Below, piece after piece: positions 28,064 through 34,703 of a stretch of 64,000 bases of DNA; position 1 is the stretch's first letter; each line of letters begins with the position of its first letter. A program made the translations under genes and the position numbers. The notes beneath the pieces are model-generated. The model was not told the origin of the DNA, did not search any database, and was given only the letters and a program-made list of their open reading frames with translations. Source of the DNA: Pedobacter sp. FW305-3-2-15-E-R2A2 (GTDB lineage Bacteria > Bacteroidota > Bacteroidia > Sphingobacteriales > Sphingobacteriaceae); assembly GCF_038446955.1 (NCBI RefSeq), contig NZ_CP151803.1, positions 1,798,001 to 1,862,000 of the forward strand, read 5' to 3'.

Positions 28064-28657
28064 TTATCTTTTGAGGAGCCAGATCAGGATGTACATTGGA
28101 ATTTTTAAATCGGTCCTTAAAATTTTGATCGCCTGGTGGATGTTGTTGTAAACGGTTTGTGTCGCCAGGCCCGTTTTTTCTGAAATCTCAGTATACTCCA
28201 GGTCCTCATAGAACCGGAGCATGATCAGTTGCTTTTGTCGCCCTGTTAATTTGTTGATGGCTTTAAATATACTGTCCCTAAGTTCTTCTTCCACCTGTAA
28301 TTCAATGATGTAATCCATGATGGATCGTTCAAAGGTTTCCACTGTTGGAAGGACCGCTCTGTTGATGACCGCTTTTTCCCTGCTGATCTTCCGCCGCAGA
28401 TAAGTAAACAGATAGCTTTTTACATTGCTCACGGGTTTAAGACTCAGCCTGTTTTCCCAGAGTTCCAGAAACATCTGATTAATGGCATCCTCCACATTTT
28501 CCCTTTCCTTAAAAAGGATAAAAGCATAATTGAACAGGGGATTGTAGAGTTGCTTATATAAGTTGAAAAGTGCAGGTTCTTCTCCTGCCCTCAACCCGAT
28601 CCATAATGACTGCTGGTCATTAAGATCGATCTTCATCTTTGCTTCCAGGGTAGACAT
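28064..28657 (-). CDS. ECF RNA polymerase sigma factor (Bacteroidota sigma-70 family)
   Basis: 197-residue extracytoplasmic-function sigma factor. Region 2 (about 24-95) includes LFNLYKQLYNPLFNYAFILFKERENVEDAINQMFLELWE-type sequence. Region 4 (about 125-180) includes GRQKQLIMLRFYEDLEYTEI and the recognition helix TGLATQTVYNNIHQAI. Region 3 is absent, as expected for ECF factors. It is convergent with, and next to, the operon that begins with fecR at 19613, so it is the probable partner of that anti-sigma, although the usual order is sigma directly upstream of fecR. A second in-frame ATG lies 21 bases downstream. Confidence 0.9.
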   Translation of the reverse strand: MSTLEAKMKIDLNDQQSLWIGLRAGEEPALFNLYKQLYNPLFNYAFILFKERENVEDAINQMFLELWENRLSLKPVSNVKSYLFTYLRRKISREKAVINRAVLPTVETFERSIMDYIIELQVEEELRDSIFKAINKLTGRQKQLIMLRFYEDLEYTEISEKTGLATQTVYNNIHQAIKILRTDLKIPMYILIWLLKR

Positions 28658-28751
28658 CTGATTTTCTTTGAAATTTATTATTGGTCATTTCAAAGAACGC
28701 ATTTTACAGCTTAGTTTAGTTTATCATTTTGTCTATTGATTAAGTGATTTT

Positions 28752-28778
28752 GGCGAAGGAAAGCCAGATTTCTTCGCC
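28752..28778. terminator. Stem-loop between the sigma and MDR genes
   Basis: GGCGAAGGAAA (28752-28762) pairs with TTTCTTCGCC (28769-28778) with one bulged G, and is followed by ATTTTC on the plus strand. It lies in the 199-base gap between the sigma gene promoter region and the end of the minus-strand oxidoreductase gene, for which it could act as a weak terminator. Confidence 0.4.
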
Positions 28779-28856
28779 ATTTTCTCCATCCCGGCCGGGC
28801 ACATATTCCTTCATTTTCCTTTATCGGCGGCATGCCCGTGACTTTAGGCCTGGTGT

Positions 28857-29828
28857 CTACATCAGGATCACCAATCTTTTTCCCGAATCGATGTCCTCGT
28901 TCCATGCGCTTTCGACCTCTTCAAGCGGAGCGGTGACCGTATCAATTTTTAACTTTCCATCGGCAGCGAGCAGGAACATTTCCGGTAAGACCTCTTTGAA
29001 GAGTTGTTGCATCAATCCTTCCGATAAGCTCCCGATTCCCGAACCAATCAAGGTGATGTCAGCACTTCTCAGTATTCCCGACGACAACCGGATCTGGTCG
29101 CCAGCCATTCCTCCAACGGTAACAAAACGCAGGGGATGTGTGAATTTCCCTTTTCCGCCTAAAGCCTGAAGGATCAGTTCGGCCGGATGGCCCCATAGAT
29201 AATCAATCATCGAATCAATGGGAGTATGCAGGTGGATTTCTCTGATGGCCTGAAGGATTTCATCATCAGTCCCTTTTAAGGAGATGACCTGATCAACGCC
29301 AAGGGCTTTAAGGCTTTCCAGGGAGGCTGCGTTTCTACCGGTAGCAATCACTCTTTTGGCACCATAGTGTTTTGCAATCTGCACAGCAATCCTGCCGGTA
29401 ACACCTGTTGCACCATTGATCAATACCGTATCTCCGGGTTTAACTTCTGCACGGTAGCGCAACCCTGCTGCTGCCCCAAGAACTGCATTGGGTAATGCTG
29501 CTGCGGTCACCTCATCGAGATGATCGGGTAATCGGACGAACCGGTTTTTATCAATCAAGGCTTTTTCTGACATCATGCCCTGAAGACCTGGGGCATAAAC
29601 CCTGCTGCCGTCTTCCAATACACCAACACCGTCTATGCCAACCACTATCGGTTGAAATGAACCTGTATTGCTGGAATAATGTGCGCCACTGGCGATGCTT
29701 TTGTCAAGATTTTTTACCGAGGCTGCTTTAATGCTGATCAATAACTGATCTGGATTTTGAGGAATTGGGGTGTTAAATTCTCCATATTTTGGGGTTTCGC
29801 CAAGGGCGTATAATATTGCTGCTTTCAT
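28857..29828 (-). CDS. Zinc-independent quinone reductase-like MDR oxidoreductase
   Basis: 323-residue medium-chain dehydrogenase/reductase. The N-terminal GroES-like domain has GVDGVGVLEDGSRVYAPG, and the Rossmann part has INGATGVTGRIAVQIAKHYGAKRVIATGRN (about 142-170), the AxxGxxG-like NADPH motif of quinone oxidoreductases. No structural zinc cysteine cluster is visible. The protein is predicted to be soluble and to reduce quinones or alpha,beta-unsaturated carbonyls. It lies 104 bases downstream of a Crp/Fnr regulator gene in the same orientation, with its own promoter-like element and a palindrome in that gap, which suggests control by that regulator. Confidence 0.85.
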   Translation of the reverse strand: MKAAILYALGETPKYGEFNTPIPQNPDQLLISIKAASVKNLDKSIASGAHYSSNTGSFQPIVVGIDGVGVLEDGSRVYAPGLQGMMSEKALIDKNRFVRLPDHLDEVTAAALPNAVLGAAAGLRYRAEVKPGDTVLINGATGVTGRIAVQIAKHYGAKRVIATGRNAASLESLKALGVDQVISLKGTDDEILQAIREIHLHTPIDSMIDYLWGHPAELILQALGGKGKFTHPLRFVTVGGMAGDQIRLSSGILRSADITLIGSGIGSLSEGLMQQLFKEVLPEMFLLAADGKLKIDTVTAPLEEVESAWNEDIDSGKRLVILM

Positions 29829-29884
29829 TTATTTGTTTTTAATAGTGAGGCGGAACCTTTGGTTGGGTTCCTATTCTTTTTTAA

Positions 29885-29892
29885 CAAAAGTA
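29885..29892 (-). promoter_or_regulatory. -7 promoter element of the MDR gene
   Basis: On the minus strand the sequence reads TACTTTTG, a full match to TAnnTTTG. No TTTG box is found 19 bases upstream. Instead a 16-base palindrome covers that place. The predicted transcription start is near 29881, 53 bases before the ATG. Confidence 0.5.
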
Positions 29893-29913
29893 GCGGCAAT
29901 AAGCAGGATGGAC

Positions 29914-29929
29914 GATAACATATGTTATC
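29914..29929. promoter_or_regulatory. 16-base palindrome, candidate Crp/Fnr-type operator
   Basis: GATAACATATGTTATC is a perfect palindrome in the gap between the Crp/Fnr regulator gene and the oxidoreductase gene. Its centre is about 41 bases upstream of the start predicted from the -7 element at 29885-29892, which is the classic position for class II activation by Crp/Fnr proteins. Confidence 0.5.
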
Positions 29930-29932
29930 AAA

Positions 29933-30514
29933 TCAAACCCGCTTTTCTTTAAGGATTTTGTTCTTAATCCTGCTCAAATGAACAGAGGTAATTCCGAGAT
30001 AAGAAGCGATATAATGTTGTGGAACCCGCTGAATCAACTTTGGTTTCTCCCTGAGCAGGTTTAAATAACGCTCCTGGGGGCTATGTCTGATGAAAGATAG
30101 GAATTCCTTCATGTAGTGCAGCTGCCTTTCCATCATCACATTCATCATTTCCCTGAGTACTGCAGGCTGCTGCTCCAGTTCCTCCATCATCCGGTTGAAA
30201 TCCTTCTTTTGAAGCACATGAAGGACACAAGGTTCTATTGTTTCAATGCTAAACATGCCTGGGATGTTTTTCCGGAAACTTTCCAGAGAGGAGAGCCCCT
30301 CGTTTTCAAAGAAAAACTGGAAGGTGGTATCTTTACCATTGTTGTTAAACCAAACCCTCAAACAGCCTTTCTCGATCAGGAAAGATTTCTTTGAAACCTC
30401 GCCTTCCGCCAAAAGAATGGTTTTTGCAGGCACTTCAATACGTTGATGCATCGCCATAAAGGCATCCCAATACTTTGCAAGCTGCGGCAGTTGTTCCTTA
30501 AATTGAAAAAACAT
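29933..30514 (-). CDS. Crp/Fnr family transcriptional regulator
   Basis: 193-residue regulator. The N-terminal cyclic-nucleotide-binding-like beta roll (about 20-110) includes VPAKTILLAEGEVSKKSFLIEKGCLRVWF. The C-terminal helix-turn-helix is at about 160-185 (VPQHYIASYLGITSVHLSRIKNKI), as in Bacteroidota Crp-like proteins that lack the cAMP-binding Arg/Ser signature. No Fnr-type cysteine cluster is seen at the N-terminus. It is probably a local activator or repressor of the downstream oxidoreductase gene, given the palindrome between them. The signal sensed is not evident. Confidence 0.85.
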   Translation of the reverse strand: MFFQFKEQLPQLAKYWDAFMAMHQRIEVPAKTILLAEGEVSKKSFLIEKGCLRVWFNNNGKDTTFQFFFENEGLSSLESFRKNIPGMFSIETIEPCVLHVLQKKDFNRMMEELEQQPAVLREMMNVMMERQLHYMKEFLSFIRHSPQERYLNLLREKPKLIQRVPQHYIASYLGITSVHLSRIKNKILKEKRV

Positions 30515-30636
30515 ATCGATGGTTATTTTTCTCTAACATAAGAAATAGTAAAGAATGATTGTTGTTTTTTCTTTTAATGTAATTAATTCGTAGCTTGTTT
30601 TCTAATCAAAACAAAACCGAATTTAAACTTAAAACA

Positions 30637-30819
30637 ATGGAAAAATCATTAAATCTAAGAAAACTGAATCGCGCCGAAATGAAAAACGTAATGGGCGGTA
30701 CTGAGCCTAAAATTTGCTGGACTGAAGGCGAGCGCGCCTGCGATTTGTCCTGCAGAGGGAACGACGGTCTGGGGAGTGGATATTGCGACGAAAGAGGCAA
30801 TTGTAATTGCGACAGGTAA
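30637..30819 (+). CDS. Double-glycine leader peptide with defensin-like six-cysteine core
   Basis: 60-residue secreted peptide precursor. Residues 1-21 (L-R-K-L-N-R-A-E-M-K-N-V-M-G-G) match the Bacteroidota GG-leader class cut by peptidase-containing ABC exporters. The predicted 39-residue core has six cysteines (27, 35, 39, 50, 56, 58) with spacing C-x7-C-x3-C-x10-C-x5-C-x1-C, and a GYC...C gamma-core, which is the pattern of CS-alpha-beta peptides such as insect defensins. The core is acidic (five basic, eight acidic residues), unlike typical cationic defensins. The ATG at 30637 is chosen because the leader starts there. A TTG 42 bases upstream would add non-leader residues. No exporter or modification enzyme is nearby. 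Activity is unknown. Confidence 0.75.
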   Translation: MEKSLNLRKLNRAEMKNVMGGTEPKICWTEGERACDLSCRGNDGLGSGYCDERGNCNCDR

Positions 30820-30842
30820 GCTTCGAACCAGGCCAAACTGAA

Positions 30843-30881
30843 CATGGGGCTGATCAATTGTTGAAATTGAATAGCCCCATG
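30843..30881. terminator. Bidirectional terminator-like stem-loop after the peptide gene
   Basis: Perfect arms CATGGGGCT (30843-30851) and AGCCCCATG (30873-30881), with an additional inner CAATT/AATTG pairing, lie between the convergent peptide and PheC-like genes. A smaller GCTGAT/ATCAGC hairpin follows at 30883-30897. No long T-run is present. Confidence 0.5.
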
Positions 30882-30903
30882 TGCTGATTTGATCAGCGAC
30901 CTG

Positions 30904-31665
30904 CTATTTTCTATATGGAGTACCTTCAGTAACCTTTGGCTTGACTTTTAACCAACGATTTACTTTCTGCAGCAAAAGGGTATCTTTTTTGGCATACATA
31001 ATGGCCTTTGCATAGGGAGGACTGATGTTTTCGTCCAGTCGGAGCCAGGAAAGTTCCGGGTGTTTTGTTTGCTGATATTTTGCCTCTGTCTCATCCGTAA
31101 ACATGACATCCGCAGTTTTATTCAACAAGGCTTTAAAAACCTGCTGATTGTCGGCAATCACCTGCAGGTTTGCCTGTCGGATGTGCAATCGGGCAAACGC
31201 TTCATTGGTTCCTCCAATGTTTTCAATCACCCTGACGTCTGGCTGGTCTATAGATTTGAAATCCCGGAATCTGGATTGATCCGATAAACGAAAAACCGCC
31301 ACTTTCCGGTCCAGCAGGAGCGGGGAGGAGAAATTAAATGTTTTTGCTCTGGCTGCATTGATGGAAATCCCACCCATCGCCAGGTCAAACTTGTTGGCCA
31401 GCAGGTCTTCGCTCAGCGTTTTCCAGGTTGTTTTTACGAACACCGCTTTTTTACCCAGATGTTTGGCGAGTGCCAATGCCATATTGATGTCTTCCCCGCT
31501 AAACTTACCGGTCAGGGTGTCCAGGCTGGTCAGGGGTGGATAATCACCGGTGGTGCCCACCCGAAGTATGGAATCCCTGCTGATTTTTGGACTACAGGCC
31601 ACAAGCAATAAAGGAAGTAAAATACAGGCCAGATAATACCGGTAGAAATGTTGGATCGTGTTCAT
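30904..31665 (-). CDS. PheC-like periplasmic cyclohexadienyl dehydratase (SBP family 3 fold), lipoprotein
   Basis: 253-residue lipoprotein (lipobox L-V-A-C, Cys24) of the amino-acid-binding periplasmic fold. The segments RVGTTGDYPPLT (35-46), LAMGGISIN (95-103) and VRVIENIGGTNEAFAR (144-159) are closely like Pseudomonas PheC, which makes phenylpyruvate from prephenate, or Phe from arogenate. A simple solute-binding protein is the alternative, but no ABC transporter genes are nearby. It starts immediately after the stop of the upstream racemase gene with no gap, so the two are co-translated. A link to aromatic or D-amino-acid metabolism is an inference. Confidence 0.75.
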   Translation of the reverse strand: MNTIQHFYRYYLACILLPLLLVACSPKISRDSILRVGTTGDYPPLTSLDTLTGKFSGEDINMALALAKHLGKKAVFVKTTWKTLSEDLLANKFDLAMGGISINAARAKTFNFSSPLLLDRKVAVFRLSDQSRFRDFKSIDQPDVRVIENIGGTNEAFARLHIRQANLQVIADNQQVFKALLNKTADVMFTDETEAKYQQTKHPELSWLRLDENISPPYAKAIMYAKKDTLLLQKVNRWLKVKPKVTEGTPYRK

Positions 31666-32355
31666 TTAAGAAAGGGAAAAATCTATGGCTGCTCTGGTGT
31701 GCAATTGTACCGTGTCAAATGAAGGGACAGGGATATCTTCCGGTTTCAGCAGTAAAGGAATTTCTGTACAACCGAGTATAATGCCTTCTGCACCTTCATT
31801 GATCAATCTCTGGATAATGGACAAATAACCGGCTTTTGTTTCCGCTTTAAAAATGCCCTGGGCCATTTCGTCAAAAATCGAAGCATGAATATAAGCCCGG
31901 TCTTCGGCATTTGGGATCAGCGTTTCAATGCCATGACCGGCGAGTTTTGTTTTGAAGAAATCAAATTCCATCGTGAACCGGGTTCCCAATAATGCCACCT
32001 TTTTTAAACCTTGTCGTTGGATTTCAACCGCTGTTGCGGTAGCCAGGTGGAGGATGGGCAAATGGGTTTCTTTTTGCAGCCTGTCTGCGATGTTGTGTGC
32101 AGTAGCGGCACATAAAACAATGGCTTCCGCTCCTGAGGCGGTTAAAGCATTGCAGGCCTTTAAAAACATTTGGAAAATGGTGTCCCAGTCGCCGGCATCG
32201 ATATTCTTCTTGATGTCTGCGAAATTGAAAGAATAGATCATACACTCGGAGAAGTTTAATCCTCCCAGTTTTTCGTTAATTCCCTGATTGATGAGGGTAT
32301 AATACTCTACTGTTGATACCCAGCTGGTTCCGCCAATAAGTCCTAATAATTTCAT
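31666..32355 (-). CDS. Aspartate/glutamate racemase family protein
   Basis: 229-residue cofactor-independent amino-acid racemase (YgeA/AspR type). It starts LGLIGGTSWVSTVEYY, typical of the family. The two active-site cysteines are Cys82 in LCAATAH and Cys196 in ILGCTEIP. The first motif differs from the usual C-N-T-x-H, with Ala in place of Asn and an additional Ala, which may affect the substrate range. The protein is cytoplasmic, with no signal peptide. The stop codon abuts the ATG of the PheC-like lipoprotein gene. Confidence 0.85.
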   Translation of the reverse strand: MKLLGLIGGTSWVSTVEYYTLINQGINEKLGGLNFSECMIYSFNFADIKKNIDAGDWDTIFQMFLKACNALTASGAEAIVLCAATAHNIADRLQKETHLPILHLATATAVEIQRQGLKKVALLGTRFTMEFDFFKTKLAGHGIETLIPNAEDRAYIHASIFDEMAQGIFKAETKAGYLSIIQRLINEGAEGIILGCTEIPLLLKPEDIPVPSFDTVQLHTRAAIDFSLS

Positions 32356-32479
32356 GTTTTCGTTTTGCTCATACTAAAGTACGATGTCTTTGGATTTCTC
32401 TATCTATTCTTTTAGAATTTTCATCTTTTAAACTTGCCGGAGCCGGCAGTTGACCTGATACATGGAGCACCATTAAAAA

Positions 32480-32531
32480 GGAGTTGCCGCAAGCTCTTCC
32501 ATGGGTAGACCGGATGAACAGGGGCAACTCC
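32480..32531 (-). terminator. Rho-independent terminator of the M57 protease gene
   Basis: GGAGTTGCC (32480-32488) pairs with GGCAACTCC (32523-32531). Reading the minus strand, the stem is followed by five T (complement of 32475-32479), so it ends the metalloprotease transcript, whose stop codon is 35 bases upstream. The 34-base loop is long. Confidence 0.55.
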
Positions 32532-32565
32532 TTCTTTATAAAATGCATCAACCGATGCAGATGAA

Positions 32566-33474
32566 TTAATTTGTTTTTGGATATAAAGCTTTGATGGCTA
32601 CAACATCACTGGCAGTGAAAGGACGATTCGTTCCATCAGAACAAGCCAGCATCCATGAACCTGGTTCTCCACCTACTGGTGTTCCCGGAATATGAATGGC
32701 ACCAACTCCGCCATCGCCTTCATTACCCACACTGATGCCTAGTTGCCTTAAAAAAGCTTCCCATGGCGTTAAACCACAGCTATAGGTCCGGTCTGCGTAA
32801 TCCGTATGTCTGAAACCAATCGCATGTCCGATTTCGTGGGCAACAACCGTTGCCAGTAGATTATTATTGGTAAAGTCTTTATTGTAATGGGTATTGCTGA
32901 GTTTAATCGGTGTTGCAGGATTTCCATTGGCATCCGGAAAACCGGCCGATTGTCCTAAAACTCTGGGATCGCTAAAAGTTTCTCCTTTGATCAGGATGTC
33001 TTCGGTCGTCGCTGAGGCCGAATCAAGTAAAGTCAGGGTTAACTTCAGGCTAAGGTCATTATACCTTTTAATGGCTTCTGTGGTGGCGTCTGTAAATACT
33101 TTCTGGGCCGCGCCTGCACTCACTTTTATTTTGAGGACTCTTGGTAATCCGGTGACCTGGAAGGTGGTTTTGTACTGCTCCGTAACTGGCTTGCCAGATT
33201 GCAGTTCTTTAATCAGGGCTGCCTGAGTAATCAGATCTGAAGGCTTCAGGAAGATGTCTCCTTCCACAATGTATCCGCCATCTGCTTTGAAAGCTCCTGT
33301 TGGCGAAAAACCAGCTTTGGCAATGCCGAGCTGTTCTTCTTTGGTTAAAACTGATCCTGTTTCTGTAGGTACCTCAGCATTGTTCCTGTTTTTTTTGCAG
33401 CTGATGATCGTCGTGAAGACCATCATCACAGCCAGGGTGATGGTCCCTGATTTGAATAATAGGTTTGTTTTCAT
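32566..33474 (-). CDS. M57-type metalloprotease lipoprotein (HEIGH family)
   Basis: 302-residue secreted or surface zinc protease. Lipobox I-I-S-C places the lipidated cysteine at residue 26, followed by Lys-Lys. The zinc site is HEIGHAIGFRH (213-223), the extended HExxHxxGxxH of metzincins. An N-terminal region (about 40-130) with VEGDIFLKPSDL matches the dual-action HEIGH/M57 family. A downstream Met-turn Met is not clear, although SWMLAC about 50 residues later is a candidate. It has its own terminator and stands alone. The target proteins are unknown. Confidence 0.85.
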   Translation of the reverse strand: MKTNLLFKSGTITLAVMMVFTTIISCKKNRNNAEVPTETGSVLTKEEQLGIAKAGFSPTGAFKADGGYIVEGDIFLKPSDLITQAALIKELQSGKPVTEQYKTTFQVTGLPRVLKIKVSAGAAQKVFTDATTEAIKRYNDLSLKLTLTLLDSASATTEDILIKGETFSDPRVLGQSAGFPDANGNPATPIKLSNTHYNKDFTNNNLLATVVAHEIGHAIGFRHTDYADRTYSCGLTPWEAFLRQLGISVGNEGDGGVGAIHIPGTPVGGEPGSWMLACSDGTNRPFTASDVVAIKALYPKTN

Positions 33475-33725
33475 AAATGGGATGAATAAATTTAGTTAAT
33501 GGATTCAATATACTTAAAGCGCATATTCCCGCTATGGACTGTAGTGATTATGTAAATAATGTATATGCTTTTGTATAGAAAGTATACTTATCTGGTATGC
33601 TTTGTAGAAAGAGAAGACTATTTTTATTTCCTGTAGGCAATTTGAAGGAGAATGGGGTCTGTTCTTTAGAAGCTGTGTAATGGCTTTGTTACCTGCAAAC
33701 CAAATATTTTAATTTCTCATTCAGA

Positions 33726-34613
33726 ATGAAACCACAATTAATCAAATCGGCGGATAATTTAGGAAGCTCATTCCATGTGCGATTCGACCGTTCTCCGAAC
33801 ATTAATAATTTTTTACATTACCATCTTGAATCTGAACTGGTATATGTAAAGCGGGGAAAAGGCCGTTGGATCCTCGGAGAGGAAGAACAGCGGTTTGCAG
33901 AAGGGGATGTCTTGTTGATTGGCCCTGGTTTGGTTCACCGGCATCAGTTTGACGCAACCTACCTTAGTGAGCGTACCAGTCCTGGGGTAGAGCTCTTTGT
34001 GATTCATTTTGCAGAGAACTTCTGGGGCTCGGAATTTCTCTTTTTACCTGAAAATGCAGTGCTGAGAACCTTATTTGAAAAATCTAAAAGAGGTGTTTTT
34101 TTGCAGGATAGTACGAACCGGTATATCGGCTATTTGATGCACCGCATTGTTCATGTAAAAGGAGCTGCCAGAATCTTGTTATTGATGGATGTATTGATCT
34201 ATATCGGGAACCTGTATACTGATGAAAATCTGATATGCACTGCAATGACTCCGAATGCAATGCCGGGAGCTGGAAACAAACCCATTCGTGCGATCTGCGA
34301 CTATATCATGGCCAATTTTCAGCGAAAGATAGAAATTGAAGACATGGCCAGGATTGCCAATATCAGTCCGAATTCCTTTTACCGGTATTTTAAAACGGAG
34401 ACGGGGCGCACCTATATGCGCTTCCTGATAGAAACACGTCTGAAATATGCTTGTCAGCTTTTAAGAAGAGGGGATTTAAGTGTGAAACAGGTGAGCTATG
34501 AAAGTGGCTTTTCCAGTCTTGCCGGATTCCACCGTCACTTCAAGGAAATGACAGGTTTAAGCCCTTTAAATTATCAGAACAGCAATTTATCGCAGATTAA
34601 GGGCTTTTCTTAA
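33726..34613 (+). CDS. AraC family transcriptional regulator
   Basis: 295-residue regulator with an N-terminal cupin-like sensing domain (about 20-110, HYHLESELVYVKRGKGRWIL) and a C-terminal pair of helix-turn-helix motifs (about 190-290: IEDMARIANISPNSFYRYFKTETGRTY and VKQVSYESGFSSLAGFHRHFKEMTG). It is clearly paralogous to the AraC protein encoded at 59778-60647, which adjoins fucosidase and sulfatase genes: both start MKPQL and share HYH, ENFWGS and NISPNSF. Sugar sensing is therefore likely, but no carbohydrate gene is next to this copy. It converges on the PI-PLC-like gene. Confidence 0.88.
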   Translation: MKPQLIKSADNLGSSFHVRFDRSPNINNFLHYHLESELVYVKRGKGRWILGEEEQRFAEGDVLLIGPGLVHRHQFDATYLSERTSPGVELFVIHFAENFWGSEFLFLPENAVLRTLFEKSKRGVFLQDSTNRYIGYLMHRIVHVKGAARILLLMDVLIYIGNLYTDENLICTAMTPNAMPGAGNKPIRAICDYIMANFQRKIEIEDMARIANISPNSFYRYFKTETGRTYMRFLIETRLKYACQLLRRGDLSVKQVSYESGFSSLAGFHRHFKEMTGLSPLNYQNSNLSQIKGFS

Positions 34614-34665
34614 CCTATATTAACGAGCAGCGAAGAGCAAAGATAAAAGCGTTAACTATAGAAAA

Positions 34666-34683
34666 GCCGACAGATTTGTCGGC
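34666..34683. terminator. Bidirectional terminator
   Basis: GCCGACA (34666-34672) and TGTCGGC (34677-34683) form a tight stem with a four-base loop, preceded by AAAA and followed by CTTTT. It lies between the convergent AraC and PI-PLC-like genes. Confidence 0.75.
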
Positions 34684-34703
34684 CTTTTGTATTTCAGGTC
34701 TTT

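Noticed and set aside
28711..28905. 64-codon minus-strand frame after the oxidoreductase gene
   Set aside because: It overlaps the end of that gene in another frame, covers a stem-loop and resembles no protein.
30637..30819. EGF- or tenascin-like, or lanthipeptide reading of the six-cysteine peptide
   Set aside because: The terminal C-x5-C-x-C with a ten-residue loop before it fits the defensin-type spacing better than EGF, where C-x-C is followed by a further loop. Few Ser/Thr and no Lan enzyme nearby argue against a lanthipeptide.
32369..32551. 60-codon minus-strand frame
   Set aside because: It lies over the racemase upstream region and the stem-loop of the protease terminator, and has no recognisable domain or ribosome-binding site.
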